A stretch of DNA of 64,000 bases from assembly GCA_949316495.1 (NCBI GenBank), contig OX439005.1, forward strand, positions 2,265,001 to 2,329,000. Direction: 5' to 3'. The DNA comes from Amphiduros pacificus (Eukaryota > Annelida > Polychaeta > Phyllodocida > Hesionidae). Under the pieces are notes generated by a model, which was not told the origin of the DNA, did no database searches, and saw only the letters and a list, made by a program, of their open reading frames with translations. The translations under genes were made by a program, and so were the position numbers. Below, in pieces: positions 22,108-60,600 of the stretch; within the stretch, counting starts at the first letter, position 1, and the number at the start of each line of letters is the position of its first letter.

Positions 22108-23359
22108 TGAAAAAAAAGTTTGGTTTTAAAAGGTATGTTTCAGTGTGTTTTCTTAAGGGGAAAGTACCGGTAGTTGTTAATCTGGGAATTCATCTTTGAA
22201 TGTTTCAAGCCCCAAAATGAAAATTGGATTTCTTGATGGTGTAGAAGGTTTGTGCTGGTGTGAAAGAGAGCAGTCAGTAGTTTTCATTAAGTATGTCCAC
22301 TTATGTATTCAATAAATTAATACTGTTTTATGTATCATTAATGTGAATTTAATGGATGTACCTTTTTTTCATGCTCTCTCTGTTTGCAGAATTTGCAGAA
22401 AACTAATAAACTAAACTAACGTTGAAATTATTGGTTACTTCTCGGTCCACATAAGATCTTATGCCATAAACTATATATACATGTATGTATACCAGAAATA
22501 AAATATAGTTTGAAACACATACAGATGTGGCCTCCTTGTTATTGAGGTACTGGAAGTTGTACAAACTATGCATTGCATTATATTTTAAGAGGAAATAATA
22601 ATTTGTGTAGATAATAAGAAAATAGTTTTTTGATATGTCAGAATTTAATTTTTTTGAAGATTTTTTCATACATTACTTGAACTGAGAAAACAAAACTTAC
22701 AAAATGTGTCCATCTGGATTCAAATACTTTGCGTGCACTCGCCATAATATTTTCTGCAATGATTGGTGAAGAATAATGATTGGTGAAGAATAATGATTGG
22801 TGAAGAATAAAAGTAGATTCTGCTCTACTGATAGATCAGTTTATGGGTCATAAAGTTATAAACTGATGTAGGTCAATTCAGATCGCATGTTTTTTTTTTC
22901 TAGTGAGCAAGACAAGTATTTATGACTTCAAATGAGATCAAAAATAGGTTAAAGATTGCAGAGGTATTGAGAAGCCTGAACGACAAACGATACTACCGAC
23001 ATAATGCAGAGTAGACAGTATGTAGCATCTCTCGTACTGAGGTTGACCTGTGCAATGAAGAAAAGACAATCATCTGAAAGGCAATGAAAGAGTCCAACTC
23101 GCCATCTATCTCCCAAAGAGCAATGTAAACGTTTTGTTGGAATCAAAGTTCTCCCTCTTTCCGCAGTGTCCATTTTTGTCAATGGCTAGTACTGTACCTA
23201 TCACAGAAATTGCTGTGCATTAAAAAAGTTTCTTTTGGTCCATCATGAACATGTGCAGTCCATGATCAGGCAAAAGTGCATCAATGCCTCCATAAGTAGT
23301 CCCCTGTTTCGTGGATATTTCACTCTTTTATCAAAATCTATGAATTAGAATTTTATATT
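22108..23359. other. Intergenic, nothing recognised
   Basis: AT-rich. The only structure is a triple copy of an 18-base unit with core AATGATTGGTGAAGA at about 22758-22810. Confidence 0.5.
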
Positions 23360-23371
23360 TCATGAATATAT

Positions 23372-23566
23372 ACCGACCTTACTAGCACAGTTGGTAGAGT
23401 GTAGGATCTGTGCCTTTGCTGGTTAAATAAGTGGAGGACGGGAGGTGGTGTGTTCAACTCCCACTGCCGGCAGTGTTATTTTCACACTGGGTAAAAAGCT
23501 CGAAAGTCGACCTGATATGGCCATAGTTGCTGAATGAGTTGTAAAAGCACCATTTCACATTTTATC
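23372..23566 (+). mobile_element. tRNA-derived SINE with 12-base target-site duplication
   Basis: The head has a pol III A box (TAGCACAGTTGGTAGAG, about 23382) and B box (GTGTTCAACTCCCACTG, about 23449). The body ends GGCCATAGTTGCTGAATGAG and TTGTAAAAGCACC, similar to molluscan SINE tails ending in GTTAAACACC-like sequence. TCATGAATATAT flanks it perfectly on both sides (23360-23371 and 23567-23578). Confidence 0.88.
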
Positions 23567-23578
23567 TCATGAATATAT

Positions 23579-24164
23579 CAAATATCACAAAATTTTGTTA
23601 TCGACAAATTAAACCATTATTTGAGTGAAGAAATTGCTGCAGTAATAATGCTCAGGTGTAATATGTGGTGATTTACCCACTATTTTACAACATGAAAGTG
23701 ACCACACACCCCACTAATCTCAGCAAGCGTGTGTTCTCAGCGTGAAACCAGCTCACATATTTAATCTCCCCACCGGTACCCTGACCAGACACTTTCCTCT
23801 TCATGTCAGGTATTTTGCCATTAAAGTGAAAAAAGTATGATATTGCAATATATTGTCAGTCATAGCAATGGCTAGAATATATTTCAAAATCCACATTCAC
23901 AAACTTGCAAGGAAACAAAACTTATGTCTGGGGAGAGTGACAGAACAATCTGTCCAGGCCAACAATAGAAACAGTCTTTCCGGGCAGAAAAGCAATTTGC
24001 TTGATATTGATCATGAACTGCTAGAGGCCCAGATGGGTCATTGTCATGTTTGTCTGTGCCATATATGACACATCATACACTTTATTTTTCTATTTAAAAT
24101 CCCCTTGTTGGCCTCTTACAGCCAGATTTCCTTGCTCAAGAATGGGGATCACCTTTTCACCTTT
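23579..24164. other. Intergenic, nothing recognised
   Basis: A 71-codon open frame at 23853 has no recognisable similarity. No repeats seen. Confidence 0.5.
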
Positions 24165-24171
24165 CAAATAA

Positions 24172-24262
24172 GGCAGCCAAGATAGCTCAGTGAGTAGAGT
24201 CTTGGATTTGTAAAGGGTTATGATGCTTAGGGTTCAGTGTTCAAACCCTGCTGGGTCCAATA
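24172..24262 (+). mobile_element. tRNA-derived SINE head, short or truncated
   Basis: A box AGATAGCTCAGTGAGTAGAG (24180) and B box GTTCAAACCCTGCTGGG (about 24240) are spaced as in a tRNA promoter, but the sequence between does not fold as a proper tRNA. No long tail or clear target-site duplication is seen. Confidence 0.6.
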
Positions 24263-24326
24263 AAATACATGGTCATGATATTAATGATTAATCAAATATT
24301 TCAAAACATTTCCATTATCAGAAAAG

Positions 24327-24865
24327 ATCATGAGATAAGCTCACATGAAATGCACCGGAGATGAGAGAATGAATTACACCAGAGATATGGAGACGTAACA
24401 CAACAGTATCAGGGATGAGGAGACAGACTGGCACCAAAGATGAGAAAATGGACATGCAGGATAGCATGAGGGATGCGAGAATGGACATGACTCGTACCAA
24501 AGAGAGGGCATCCTGAGATGAAATGACAGTCCGGTACCGAAGATGAGAGGATGGACATGAAAGGACAGCATCAGAGATGAGGAGAAAGGCTGGTACTGAA
24601 GATGAGAAGATTAGAGACACAGATGGACATGGAGATGAAAGGCTGGACTGCAGTTGGGATAAGGAGACCAACTGGCACCAGAGATGCGAAGATGGACATG
24701 GCAGGACAGCACCCAGGACGAGGTGATATGGAAGATGAGAAGATGGACTGGCACCAAAGATGGACATGGCAGGGATGAGGTATCAGAGATGAGGTGACAG
24801 ACAGGGCAGGGCACAGCATGAATACATCACAGATAGGGAGACAGACTGGCACCTGAGATGCCTGA
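24327..24865. repeat. Degenerate purine-rich minisatellite
   Basis: Variants of GAGATGAGGAGACAGACTGG, CACCAAAGATGAGA and GATGGACATGGCAGGACAGC recur irregularly. Open frames on the minus strand (up to 156 codons, serine/leucine/proline-rich) are by-products of the purine bias. Old array compared with the others in this window. Confidence 0.75.
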
Positions 24866-25034
24866 CAGGCCAATTCCGAAGTTGAAAGTAGGAAATGGGA
24901 AAAGGTGACATGCGGGTGCCGTTTCCGATTAATTGTCTTCAAAAGGTCACTGGGATGTATTTTGTGACACTTTATATTCAAGAAAATCAAGAAAAAGAAA
25001 ATTATCAACACATTATACAAAATAGGTGAAAAAA

Positions 25035-25275
25035 CTAGCACAGGTCAATTTAAATGTCACCATAATTTGAATGGGTTGGTGTCTAAATATCTAGTCATAA
25101 AATATTTTCCCAGTACAATTGTCAGTAAGAAGATGGTGCTGCTTATGATTATCAAAGATACTTCATTTATAATATTCAAAGTTAAAAATAACCCAGCGCA
25201 GGTCAATTCAAAGGGAACAAAATTTTGTATGAGGGTTGAGCTAGTCATACAATATTTTCCCAGTACAATGGACAT
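25035..25275. repeat. Two direct copies of an approximately 80-base segment
   Basis: CACAGGTCAATTTAAA...ATATTTTCCCAGTACAAT (about 25039-25120) recurs as CGCAGGTCAATTCAAA...ATATTTTCCCAGTACAAT (about 25197-25268), separated by about 75 unrelated bases. Confidence 0.65.
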
Positions 25276-26352
25276 GTACACTATTATTGTTGAAACCAGA
25301 GATTATTACAGTACCTTTTGTGATATTTGTCACAAGGTATCTAGTTTGAGCTTAGTTGGTAACCAGTTTTCACAGAGGTTTATCTATTGAGTTGCTAGAA
25401 TTCTTTATTTCCCACACTGAAAAGCTGGAAGTGAGTCTGTCTAAGACCAGTGCAGCATATTGCAGTTAGTTTCATGGGGTAGACCTCAATTTTCTCTGAG
25501 CTGATAGTTGGTAATGTAATGAATAAGATAAGTTTACCAGTCAATGTTATAAGAGACGATTAAGGAATAAATTAGAAGTGCACAATCCAATCACAGAGCA
25601 GCATCTTTTTTTGGGTCTTTTTTTGTCCCCAGATGTCAGGCTTGGATATGACTGGAAGGCTTGGACTGGTGACAATATTTAGAATGACCACCAGGTGTCA
25701 CCACTGAGTTGTGTTCATATGAATGATGAGGCATGGCAAGATCAAAACACAACACATTTTTTATGTTATCTCAGGAAGCTCACTTGTCTTCATTACGGTT
25801 GCCTTCTTTTTTACTTCATTGTTGGACAGGCAAGCAAATCCACTTGCTAATGAACAGGTAGGAATTATTCCGGTTTGGATAACCAATTTGATCAATGTTG
25901 ATCGGGCTGTCACTCGTACTCGTGTCAGTGTCACTCAACAAAACAGTGATACACAGTTGTGTTTGGGGAAACAAACTTTACGGAGAATATAGTCATGCTA
26001 AATGTATATGGCAGATCATTGTAAATTTGAGAGGCACAAGAAATGTTCACAGTTAATGCCAGATCTCTACATGTTTCGATCTGAGAAATGCTGTCAGATG
26101 TGGAAATCGTGGATTGGGAATTGCTCTTCACCGCTGGGGAATCCCCGTTTGGATCTTTACATGGGACCATTATGACAGTGTTAGTATCACATGGATAATG
26201 ACCGGGATCTGTATGAATAAGATGGGTAACCCAGGTTTGGTGTGAAATGCTTAATTACTTGATAGGACGTAACTAAAATTATTGTTCAGAACGTCAACAT
26301 TGTCGCTGATAAGAAATTTGGTGGATTTTCAAGCCGAACGGAATCCCATGTC
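25276..26352. other. Intergenic upstream of QPCT, no gene recognised
   Basis: Open frames of up to 89 codons show no similarity I recognise. A CTCF-like motif with one mismatch (CCACCAGGTGTC) is at 25688-25699. The 3' part leads into the QPCT promoter. Confidence 0.5.
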
Positions 26353-26404
26353 ATTGGTTTGTTAGGCCGTATGTGATTGGTCATTTGTAAATAGGTCAAC
26401 CAAT
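26353..26404 (+). promoter_or_regulatory. QPCT promoter with three CCAAT boxes
   Basis: ATTGG at 26353 and 26376 (inverted CCAAT) and CCAAT at 26400-26404 lie within 52 bases, 140-190 bases upstream of the QPCT start codon. Closely spaced CCAAT boxes are typical NF-Y targets. No TATA box is evident. Confidence 0.5.
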
Positions 26405-26540
26405 AGGAAATGTAGACAAGTCATGCACGCGAGCTACTAAAACTGTGTCACGAGCTGATTTTGGCCTCATTCACAGAACTGGAAGTGGACAGGACAACAC
26501 AGCAAAGTTGCTGCTCCACAAAAGGCTTTTATTTGTAAAC

Positions 26541-52956
<26,416 letters not shown>

Positions 52957-53009
52957 TGACCTCTGTTGCTTATGGAGAATTAAAATAAGAAAAAAAAGCG
53001 ACATGAACA

Positions 53010-53335
53010 AGAAAGGTTCCTAAACGTGCCTTCGATATGATGGTAGGTTCCTCAATGTGCCTTAAGTATGATGATAGGTTCCTAAACATGCATTAAGTAT
53101 GATGATAGGTTCCTAAACGTGCCTTAAGTATGATGATAGGTTCCTAAACGTGCCTTTGAGATGATGATAGGTTCCTAAACGTGCCTTAAGTATGATGATA
53201 GGTTCCTAAACGTGCCTTAGAGATGATGATAGGTTCCTAAACGTGCCTTAAGTATGATGATAGGTTCATAAACGTGCCTTAAGTATAATGATAAGTTCAT
53301 AATCGTGCTGTAAGTACAATGATAGGTTCCTGTAC
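53010..53335. repeat. Minisatellite, 31-base unit, about 10 copies
   Basis: The unit is GATGATAGGTTCCTAAACGT followed by GCCTTAAGTAT, with GCCTTTGAGAT and GCCTTAGAGAT variants. It starts about 60 bases after the QPCT exon 4 donor but does not include it. Confidence 0.93.
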
Positions 53336-53899
53336 ATACCTTATTTAATATGTTTAAGACAAGAACAGTGCAGTGTTCAGGCTGACAGATCTATGTTCTT
53401 GCCATGTTCTTGCCTTTATCTTATACTTATCTTCTGCAGATGGTTAGGATTTGCTATCCACTCTATATACAAAGCAAAAGAGTGTAAGCATTGTAGCAAA
53501 TATGGATGGATCTTTGTTGTGTTTGAGCCATTCAAGTTCTCATGTTATCAATAAGATGTGATCAATTAATATTAATATAAAAAGATAATAATAATATCAA
53601 TATGCAAAGGTCAACAATGGCCACACAACAAGTTACCCATGGATAGGAGCAGAGAGCTCCCTTGAAGCACCAAGTCTCAGATAAAGGCGTCCCTCTCTTT
53701 CTCATAGACAGATTATAGGCTTATACATGTTTATTAAGATCAAATGATTAAAACAGAGGGCTCCCGTCTTATTTAAATCATCCCAAAAATATACAGATGG
53801 CAGTTTGAAATCAATGTTTGAAAATGTTTGAAATGTGTGTGATTTGTGAAAGTGACCTGTATATTTCTGGTCGACTTTCTGTCATATTTTCCTGAACTT
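53336..53899 (+). other. QPCT intron 4, nothing recognised
   Basis: Unique-looking AT-rich sequence between the 31-base and 50-base arrays. Confidence 0.45.
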
Positions 53900-53904
53900 C
53901 GGGA

Positions 53905-54085
53905 GAATCAAAGCATTGTCTCTTGCTGTAGTTGTGAATGCCTGATGGCATTTAGAATCAAAGCATTGTCTCGTGCTGTAGTTGTGAATGCCTGATGGCA
54001 TTTAGAATCAAAGCATTGTCTCGTGCTGTAGTTGTGAATGCCTGATGGCATATAGAACCAAAGCATTGTCTCGTGCTGTAGTTGA
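53905..54085. repeat. Tandem repeat, 50-base unit, 3.5 copies
   Basis: The unit contains GAATCAAAGCATTGTCTCGT and GCTGTAGTTGTGAATGCCTG. Copies start at 53905, 53955, 54005 and 54055, the last shortened. Confidence 0.93.
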
Positions 54086-54427
54086 TGGCATTTACAGTGA
54101 GCACTTAATAGGAACGCTCCCAGCATCTGTATCGGTTGCATCCTTAATGGTTGCTATTGTTACCCAGCTCGCCACTGATCAGAACTCGTAAGAAGCGGAT
54201 ATAAACGTGTGAGCAGTTACATGACTAATGGATGTAGGGTGAATGACACGTGTGTGCTTTTGGCTTTGTGTAGTCACATTGTGTTAACATCAAGACAGTA
54301 TTGTTATTGACCTTGCTAATATTGACAGTCACAGTCATTCCACCACTTCAAAATGGACTTCAAGCACAAATGCATTAAAATTGGTGATGAGAGTCCAACT
54401 TGTTGTGAACTGGTGAGACATGTTTAG

Positions 54428-54990
54428 ACACAGGTCACTGGGTGGGGGCAGGATAGGGCGCATGTCATTGGGTGGGGGCAGGATAGGGGGCATGTCATTA
54501 GGTGGGTGAAGGATAGGGGCATGTCACTGGGTGGGTGTAGGATAGGGCACCTGTCCCTGGGTGGAGGTAGGATAGGGCACATGTCCCTGGGTGGAGGTAG
54601 GATAGGGCACATGTCCCTGGGTGGGTGTAGGATAGGGCACCTGTCCCTGGGTGGAGGTAGGATAGGGCACATGTCCCTGGGTGGGTGTAGGATAGGGCAC
54701 CTGTCCCTGGGTGGGGGGTAGGATAAGGTACCTGTCCCGGGTGGGGGTAGGATAGGGCACCTGTCCCTGGGTGGGGGTAGGATAGGGCACCTGTCCCTGG
54801 TTGGGGGTAGGATAGGGCACCAGTTCCTGGGTGGGTGTAGGATAGGGCACCTGTCCCTGGGTGGGTGTAGGAAAGGGCACCTGTCCCTGGGTGGGTGTAG
54901 GATAGGGCACCTGTCCCTGGGTGGGTATAGGATAGGGCACCAGTTCCTGGGTGGGAGTAGGATAGGGCATCTGTCCCTGGGCGGGTGTTG
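54428..54990. repeat. Minisatellite, 30-base unit, about 19 copies
   Basis: The unit is GATAGGGCACCTGTCCCTGG followed by GTGGGTGTAG. Ten codons long and free of stops on the minus strand, giving proline-rich frames of up to 226 codons; these are artefacts. The G-rich plus strand has many GGG runs. Confidence 0.95.
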
Positions 54991-56110
54991 GTGGGTACCA
55001 TCAGGAACAGGGTAACAGACATGGCAACAATTACAGAAGTACGAGGTAGAGTCAGCCCTCGCAGTGTGTTCATGCGCACAGATTAATGCTAGGATAATTG
55101 TCAACTACATATTGCATGCACAAATCTAGAACTGCCTCATATAAAACCTGCAATCTATTAATACCCACATTGGGTTTTTATAGTGAATGTATTTGAGCCA
55201 GGCTCGGTTGAACAGTTATGGACTGCAATCAGGGACAAACAGTATCAATTGACATTTTATGCTAAATGGAACAATACATTGATATTAAGTTGTTATTTTC
55301 TTCAGATATCATCTGATTAATTACTCCTTAATTTGTTAATTTTGCTTATCATAGTCAGTTAGTGGGATAAACATGGATTGAATTGTTATCCAGATGTGAA
55401 TTTATTTACTTTCCTTATCAAGCAATCGAATAAAAGATTAAAAGGAAACGTGAACATATTTTCAGCTTTGCTACCAGAAATATCATATACATTTAGAGTC
55501 CAGAAGAGAGATATATAAGAGAACATAAGAGTGACAGAGTGCAGAGGACTGTTTTCTCATGCCACGGTCGCTACCCAGTCATTAATGTTCTAATGGGCGT
55601 GGGTTGTGATGGAGAGCGATGGTTGGGAGCTTGTCATCTGCTGATTGAATGTAGGTCTTGTCAATGATGGATCGAGCAGAGGCCGGCTTCTGATTGCCTC
55701 GTATTTGTGTAGCAACATTCCCACCAGAGACACAGATATTGTCCAAGTTGGGCTTGAAAGTCACATAATATCAAAGATATACATCCTGATAATATTTCTT
55801 TCCTATAATTTATTTATTTTTTATTATCATGAAGGAACTATTACACCAATTATTATAGATAGCCATGGAAATGCATTGTCAAGTAAACTTTCCAAACCAT
55901 CTTGAAACCCCCCTTAAATATGATTATTGGTTGCAATCACAGTGAATGATGTCACAGTGAATGATGTCACAGTGAATGATGTCACAGTGAATGATGTCAT
56001 CATGGGGCTTTCGACGCATATATGTATTTGAAGCTGCAATGATTTCCAATTTTCAAAAAAAGCATTACCTGATTGACAAGTTCCAGGTGTTAAATTTCAT
56101 ATTTTACCTG
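54991..56110 (+). other. QPCT intron 4, with a 15-base tandem repeat
   Basis: Mostly unique sequence. Four copies of AGTGAATGATGTCAC (15 bases, with a TGATGTCA CRE-like core) lie at about 55939-55998. No exon with the expected QPCT DLIG-type segment was found. Confidence 0.5.
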
Positions 56111-56343
56111 TTCATTCAGAACATTCAGTTTCAGATTGTGACGATTTAAAGTTCAAAGTCTCCCTTTAATATCTCTTAGTTTATTTGTATTCATTTTCTA
56201 TTTTCATTATATAATTAAGATAGACTTCATTCAGAGCAGTCGGTTTCAGATTGTGACGATTTAAAGTTCAAAGTCTCCCTTTAATATCACTCAGTTTATT
56301 TGTATTCATATTATAGATTCATTATATAATTAAGATAAACTTC
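56111..56343. repeat. Tandem duplication, about 117-base unit, two copies
   Basis: TTCATTCAGA...CAGTTTCAGATTGTGACGAT and TTAAAGTTCAAAGTCTCCCT occur in both copies (from 56111 and 56228), with about 90 percent identity by eye. Confidence 0.88.
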
Positions 56344-56504
56344 TCCTGAGAGAGGTGGCCATGATGGAGAGATTAAGTTGGCTTATTTCCAGCCTCATCT
56401 TGCCTCATGCTGCCCTCACAGATAGCCACTGGTCAACACCTCCAATTACCTGCTCAGTTTAGATGGGGATCAATTGTGGGTATCCCTATAAAACCCATTA
56501 CCTT

Positions 56505-56735
56505 GTGTCATTAGCAATCAATGCTGGAATCTGCTAAATCATCATATCCTGACCTCATTAGCAGCCAATGCTGGACTTCGGTAAATAACAATATCTTGAC
56601 CTCACTAGCAGTAATATTGGATTTTGACCTCATTAGCAATCAATTCAGGAAGTCAATAAAACAGCCATATCCTGACCTTATCAGTAATCTGAGCTGGACA
56701 GTGCTGAAATAAAACTATCCTGACTTTGTTACTCA
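56505..56735. repeat. Degenerate repeat around TCCTGACCTCATTAGCA
   Basis: Four irregular copies of a roughly 55-65-base unit with CAATGCTGGA and ATATCCTGACCTCATTAGCA motifs, quite diverged. Confidence 0.6.
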
Positions 56736-57955
56736 GAGAAATGTTATTTCATACTGAAAAAGTGCATCCTGGGACTTTGTTTTAAATTTTGCTGTTTGAC
56801 CTTCATTTAGCCTCAAAGGTCCTTCATCTTGAAAAACAACTTTTTGTCATTTTCTATTGTCACTATTTTGCAGAATTATTTTAGAGAGTCATGGTTCGAT
56901 GCTGATTGAAGTTCTTTTTTATACTAAACAAGATTATGGCTAGATGACCTTTTTACCTTTAATATAGAGATATGACCTTGGTCGTGATATCTTTTACCCA
57001 AAATTGAATTTTCATTTGATAGTCAGACAATATTTCATCTTTCAATTTATATACTGATATACTCACCACATGTCCTAGTTTAATAGATAATAAATTTTAG
57101 ATTTTGCAATTTTTAGAATTTTAGATTTTTTTCTAAACATTGAAAGGTCAGTTATCTGACTTTCAATCCAATCTGCAAAATAGATAATTTTACATGGAAA
57201 TTATAAATTTAGAGACTAGTATCAGCCAAAAGATTAAGCATAACAGAATGATGAAAGGTCATTTTCAACTTTTCACCAAAGTTCAGGGTCATTGGACTGA
57301 AACTTTAAAAAATGAGGAAAATGGCTTCAAATCTGTTTAGAAGATAGAATATGTCAGTTAGTAGTCATCAGGAGTCATATGCCAGACGACCCATACTGTT
57401 ATACATCGTCTGCCTTATTATCCCCAACAAAAGGTCATGTTCAAGGTCAAAAAGTTAAGATCACTACGAAAAAAATAACAAAAGTAATGCAAATGTAAAA
57501 TATATGCAGTTATGCACGATAATAAAACATCGGCATATTATGAGATCATTATTATATGGCAAAAAAACATGGAAATAACAATGAAATAAAGAGACAGTTT
57601 ATCTCATTCCTAGAGATATTGTTTGCCTTATAGTTATGAGATCATTATTATATGGCAAAAAGCATGGAAATAACAGTGAGTACAAATATAAAGAGGTAGT
57701 TAATCTTCATCCTATAATGAGATATTCATAGTTTTATTGTACAAAAATTATATAATATAGCAACAATAACTGATGAACTTATACACATTATATTTGTTGA
57801 GATAGAAATGTATATAAATTTTATGCATTGATTATCTTTAACGTAACCCCATGGGTTGATGGCTCTACTGGCTTGAATGAAATCATGTGAATTGAAATAA
57901 AATGTAACTAGCAAACAGGTTATTGTAAAACAGGTTATATATTGTGAATTATACT
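56736..57955 (+). other. QPCT intron 4, nothing recognised
   Basis: AT-rich. A direct repeat containing GAGATCATTATTATATGGCA and AACATGGAAATAACA lies at about 57540 and 57638. Confidence 0.45.
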
Positions 57956-58172
<217 letters not shown>

Positions 58173-58929
58173 TTAACAATAGCAGGAGATGGCGAACATT
58201 TGTCTCACACCACAAATCTGAGACAGGAATGTATTGATGCAAGATAAACACTGACCTATTCATTGATGAAGATGGAATGGGGACTTTCTCCAAAACTGAT
58301 ATATACAAACCAATAACTGGCTGAGAAAACAAAATAAATTTGATAGAAATAAAGATTGTTTAAATATAACGATAATGGCAGAAACTTCAGTTTACATTAT
58401 GGTCGTCTGACGATGGTCCAGTATAACACGTTACGTAAGATTGATGTGATGCAAGTGTGAATTATACTCTAATTTGCATGATTTTAATTAGTGAAGATGA
58501 TGTGTGGTAACTGTATGTCTGGTAGTGGATTAGATTGGACAGGCAGACACCGCTGTAGTCGTCAGTATACACCAGTCAAGGATGCTCTGAGGTGAATGGG
58601 ATGGGCTAGTCTAGGTGAGAGCTTATATAACCATATAGAGTAATAATTGTGGTCATTTAATTTGAGATAATCTTGGTTTTATGCAATAGTACATATCATT
58701 AATATCATTGAAGGTGGGAAATTGATAAACATGTTGACATGGAGATTATTATTTACACACAATCCAACACATCATTTGTCCAAGTGATATATTATATATT
58801 ACATATATATATATATATATATATTTATTTATATATTTGTCTCACTTGGACAATTGATATACAAGTGAGACGACAGTTTTAGAAATAAGATTTCATGATG
58901 CCAAATGTTTAAGTTGTGAATAGAAGATT
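58173..58929 (+). other. QPCT intron 4; contains a second small TA-cored hairpin
   Basis: TTTGTCCAAGTGA (about 58775) and TCACTTGGACAA (about 58843) are inverted around a TA-rich centre. GTCTCACTTG and CAAGTGAGAC (58840-58873) make another perfect 10-base stem. Otherwise unique. Confidence 0.5.
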
Positions 58930-59675
58930 TAAGGTGCAGGATGAGAGGTAGTGAAGGGGAAAGGTAGGATGGGAGGTTCAGGATGGGAGGTGCAGGACAG
59001 GAAGTGCGGGACAGAAGATGCAGGACAGAAGATGCAGGATGGGAAGTGCAGGATGAGAGGTGCTGAAGGAGAGAGATAGGATGGGATGTGCAGGACAGAA
59101 GGTGCAGGATTGGAGGTGCAGGAAGGGAGGTGCAGGATGGGAGATGCAGGGTGGGAGGTTCAAGATGGGAAGTGCAGACAGCAAGTTCAGGACAGCAAGT
59201 GCAGGACAGCAAGTGCAGGACGGGAGGTGCAGGACGGGAAGGTGCAGGGTGGGAAGGTTCAGGATGGGAGATGCAGGACGGGAGGTTCAGGATGGGAAGG
59301 GCAGGACAGGAAGTGCAGACAGGAAGTGCAGGGCAGGAAGTGCAGGGCAGAAGGTGCAGGGTGGGGAGGACAGGATGGGAAGGACAGGATGGGAAAGACA
59401 GGATGGGAGGTGTCCAGCAAGTGCAGGACAGCAAGTGCAGGACAGGAAGGTGCAGGGTGGGAAGGTTCAGGATGGGAGATGCAGGATGGGAAGGACAGGA
59501 TGGGAAGGACAGGATGGGAGGTACAGGACGGGAGGTGCAGGACGGGAGGTGCAGGACGGGAGGTGCAGGGCAGGAAGTGCAGGACAGGAAGTGCAGGACA
59601 AAAGGTGCAGGACGGGAGGTGCAGGATGGGAAGTATTTGACAGAAGGTGCAGGACAGTAAATGCAGGAGGCAGAG
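58930..59675. repeat. Purine-rich minisatellite, 13-15-base unit
   Basis: Units such as AGGACGGGAGGTGC, AGGACAGGAAGTGC and AGGATGGGAGATGC give a long G/A-rich plus strand. Stop-free frames of up to 249 codons are artefacts. Confidence 0.93.
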
Positions 59676-60309
59676 AGAAACTTATGTCAGAGACAAACAC
59701 ATATAACAGTGAAACCCTCGAGAGGTTGAAACCATACAGAGACAGCTTTACATGTGACTGCGGGATGTATTGGTCATACAAGTCAATGATTGGTTGCTGT
59801 TCCTACTAGTTATCTCTACAAACTAAGACCAGGGTGCAGTATACTCATGAATATCCTCAAAATTCATATTAGATGTTTTATCATGGGAAAATAATATTCA
59901 TGATTTGAATTTTAGAATAATTTCATCAAAATTGTCTGAATTATTGAGAAACTTTTAAAATCAAATCAGAGTGAATGTCCGTAGAATTGATCATTAAATC
60001 AACAGGAAACTTATCCCATTTGAGTGAGTGCAAACAGCAATATAAACGAGATAGGGAATTTTGAAATGTCATGAATAATTAGGCACAAATGGCAGGCAGT
60101 TTGCTAGGAACAATTAGCTGTGAACAAATCAGATATGAAACTTGTTTTCCAATTTGTATCATACTGTAAAATGCGTCGAGACTAATTTAAAGGCAGCTGT
60201 ATGCGTTGCAGTGGAAATTATTGAACACGATATGGGCAATTACAGAAACATGAGTCAGAGTAGGACAAGAGACATGCAGACTGGTGCCCGGTCATGACAA
60301 TACAAATAT
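59676..60309 (+). other. QPCT intron 4, nothing recognised
   Basis: Unique-looking AT-rich sequence. Confidence 0.45.
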
Positions 60310-60600
60310 GGTTAATAATATCTCACCTGGTTCCCTACCATGGATAGTGTGATACAACCTCACTGTCTTACTGTTTCACCTGGTACCCTACCATCAAACA
60401 TATGATACAGTCTGTCTCCCTATCTCACCTGGTGCCCTACCATGGATAGTGTGGTACAGTCTCACTGTCTTACTGTTTCACCTGGTGCCCTACCATCAAA
60501 CATATGATACAGTCTCCCTATCTCACCTGGTGCCCTACCATCAAACATATGATACAGTCTGTCTCCCTATCTCAACTGGTGCCCTACCAAGGGTTTGTTG
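60310..60600. repeat. Irregular tandem repeat, unit about 50-65 bases
   Basis: TCTCACCTGGTGCCCTACCA followed by TCAAACATATGATACAGTCT or TGGATAGTGTGGTACA recurs five to six times. Two alternating subunits suggest a higher-order repeat. Confidence 0.88.

Noticed and set aside
26445-26540. Upstream in-frame ATG for QPCT
   Set aside because: It would put 32 polar residues before the signal peptide; ATG 26541 has better context and fits a secreted protein.
54424-55104. 226-codon minus-strand proline-rich frame
   Set aside because: A 30-base array artefact.
59060-59809. 249-codon basic, glycine-rich frame
   Set aside because: Purine-rich minisatellite; several frames are open at once.
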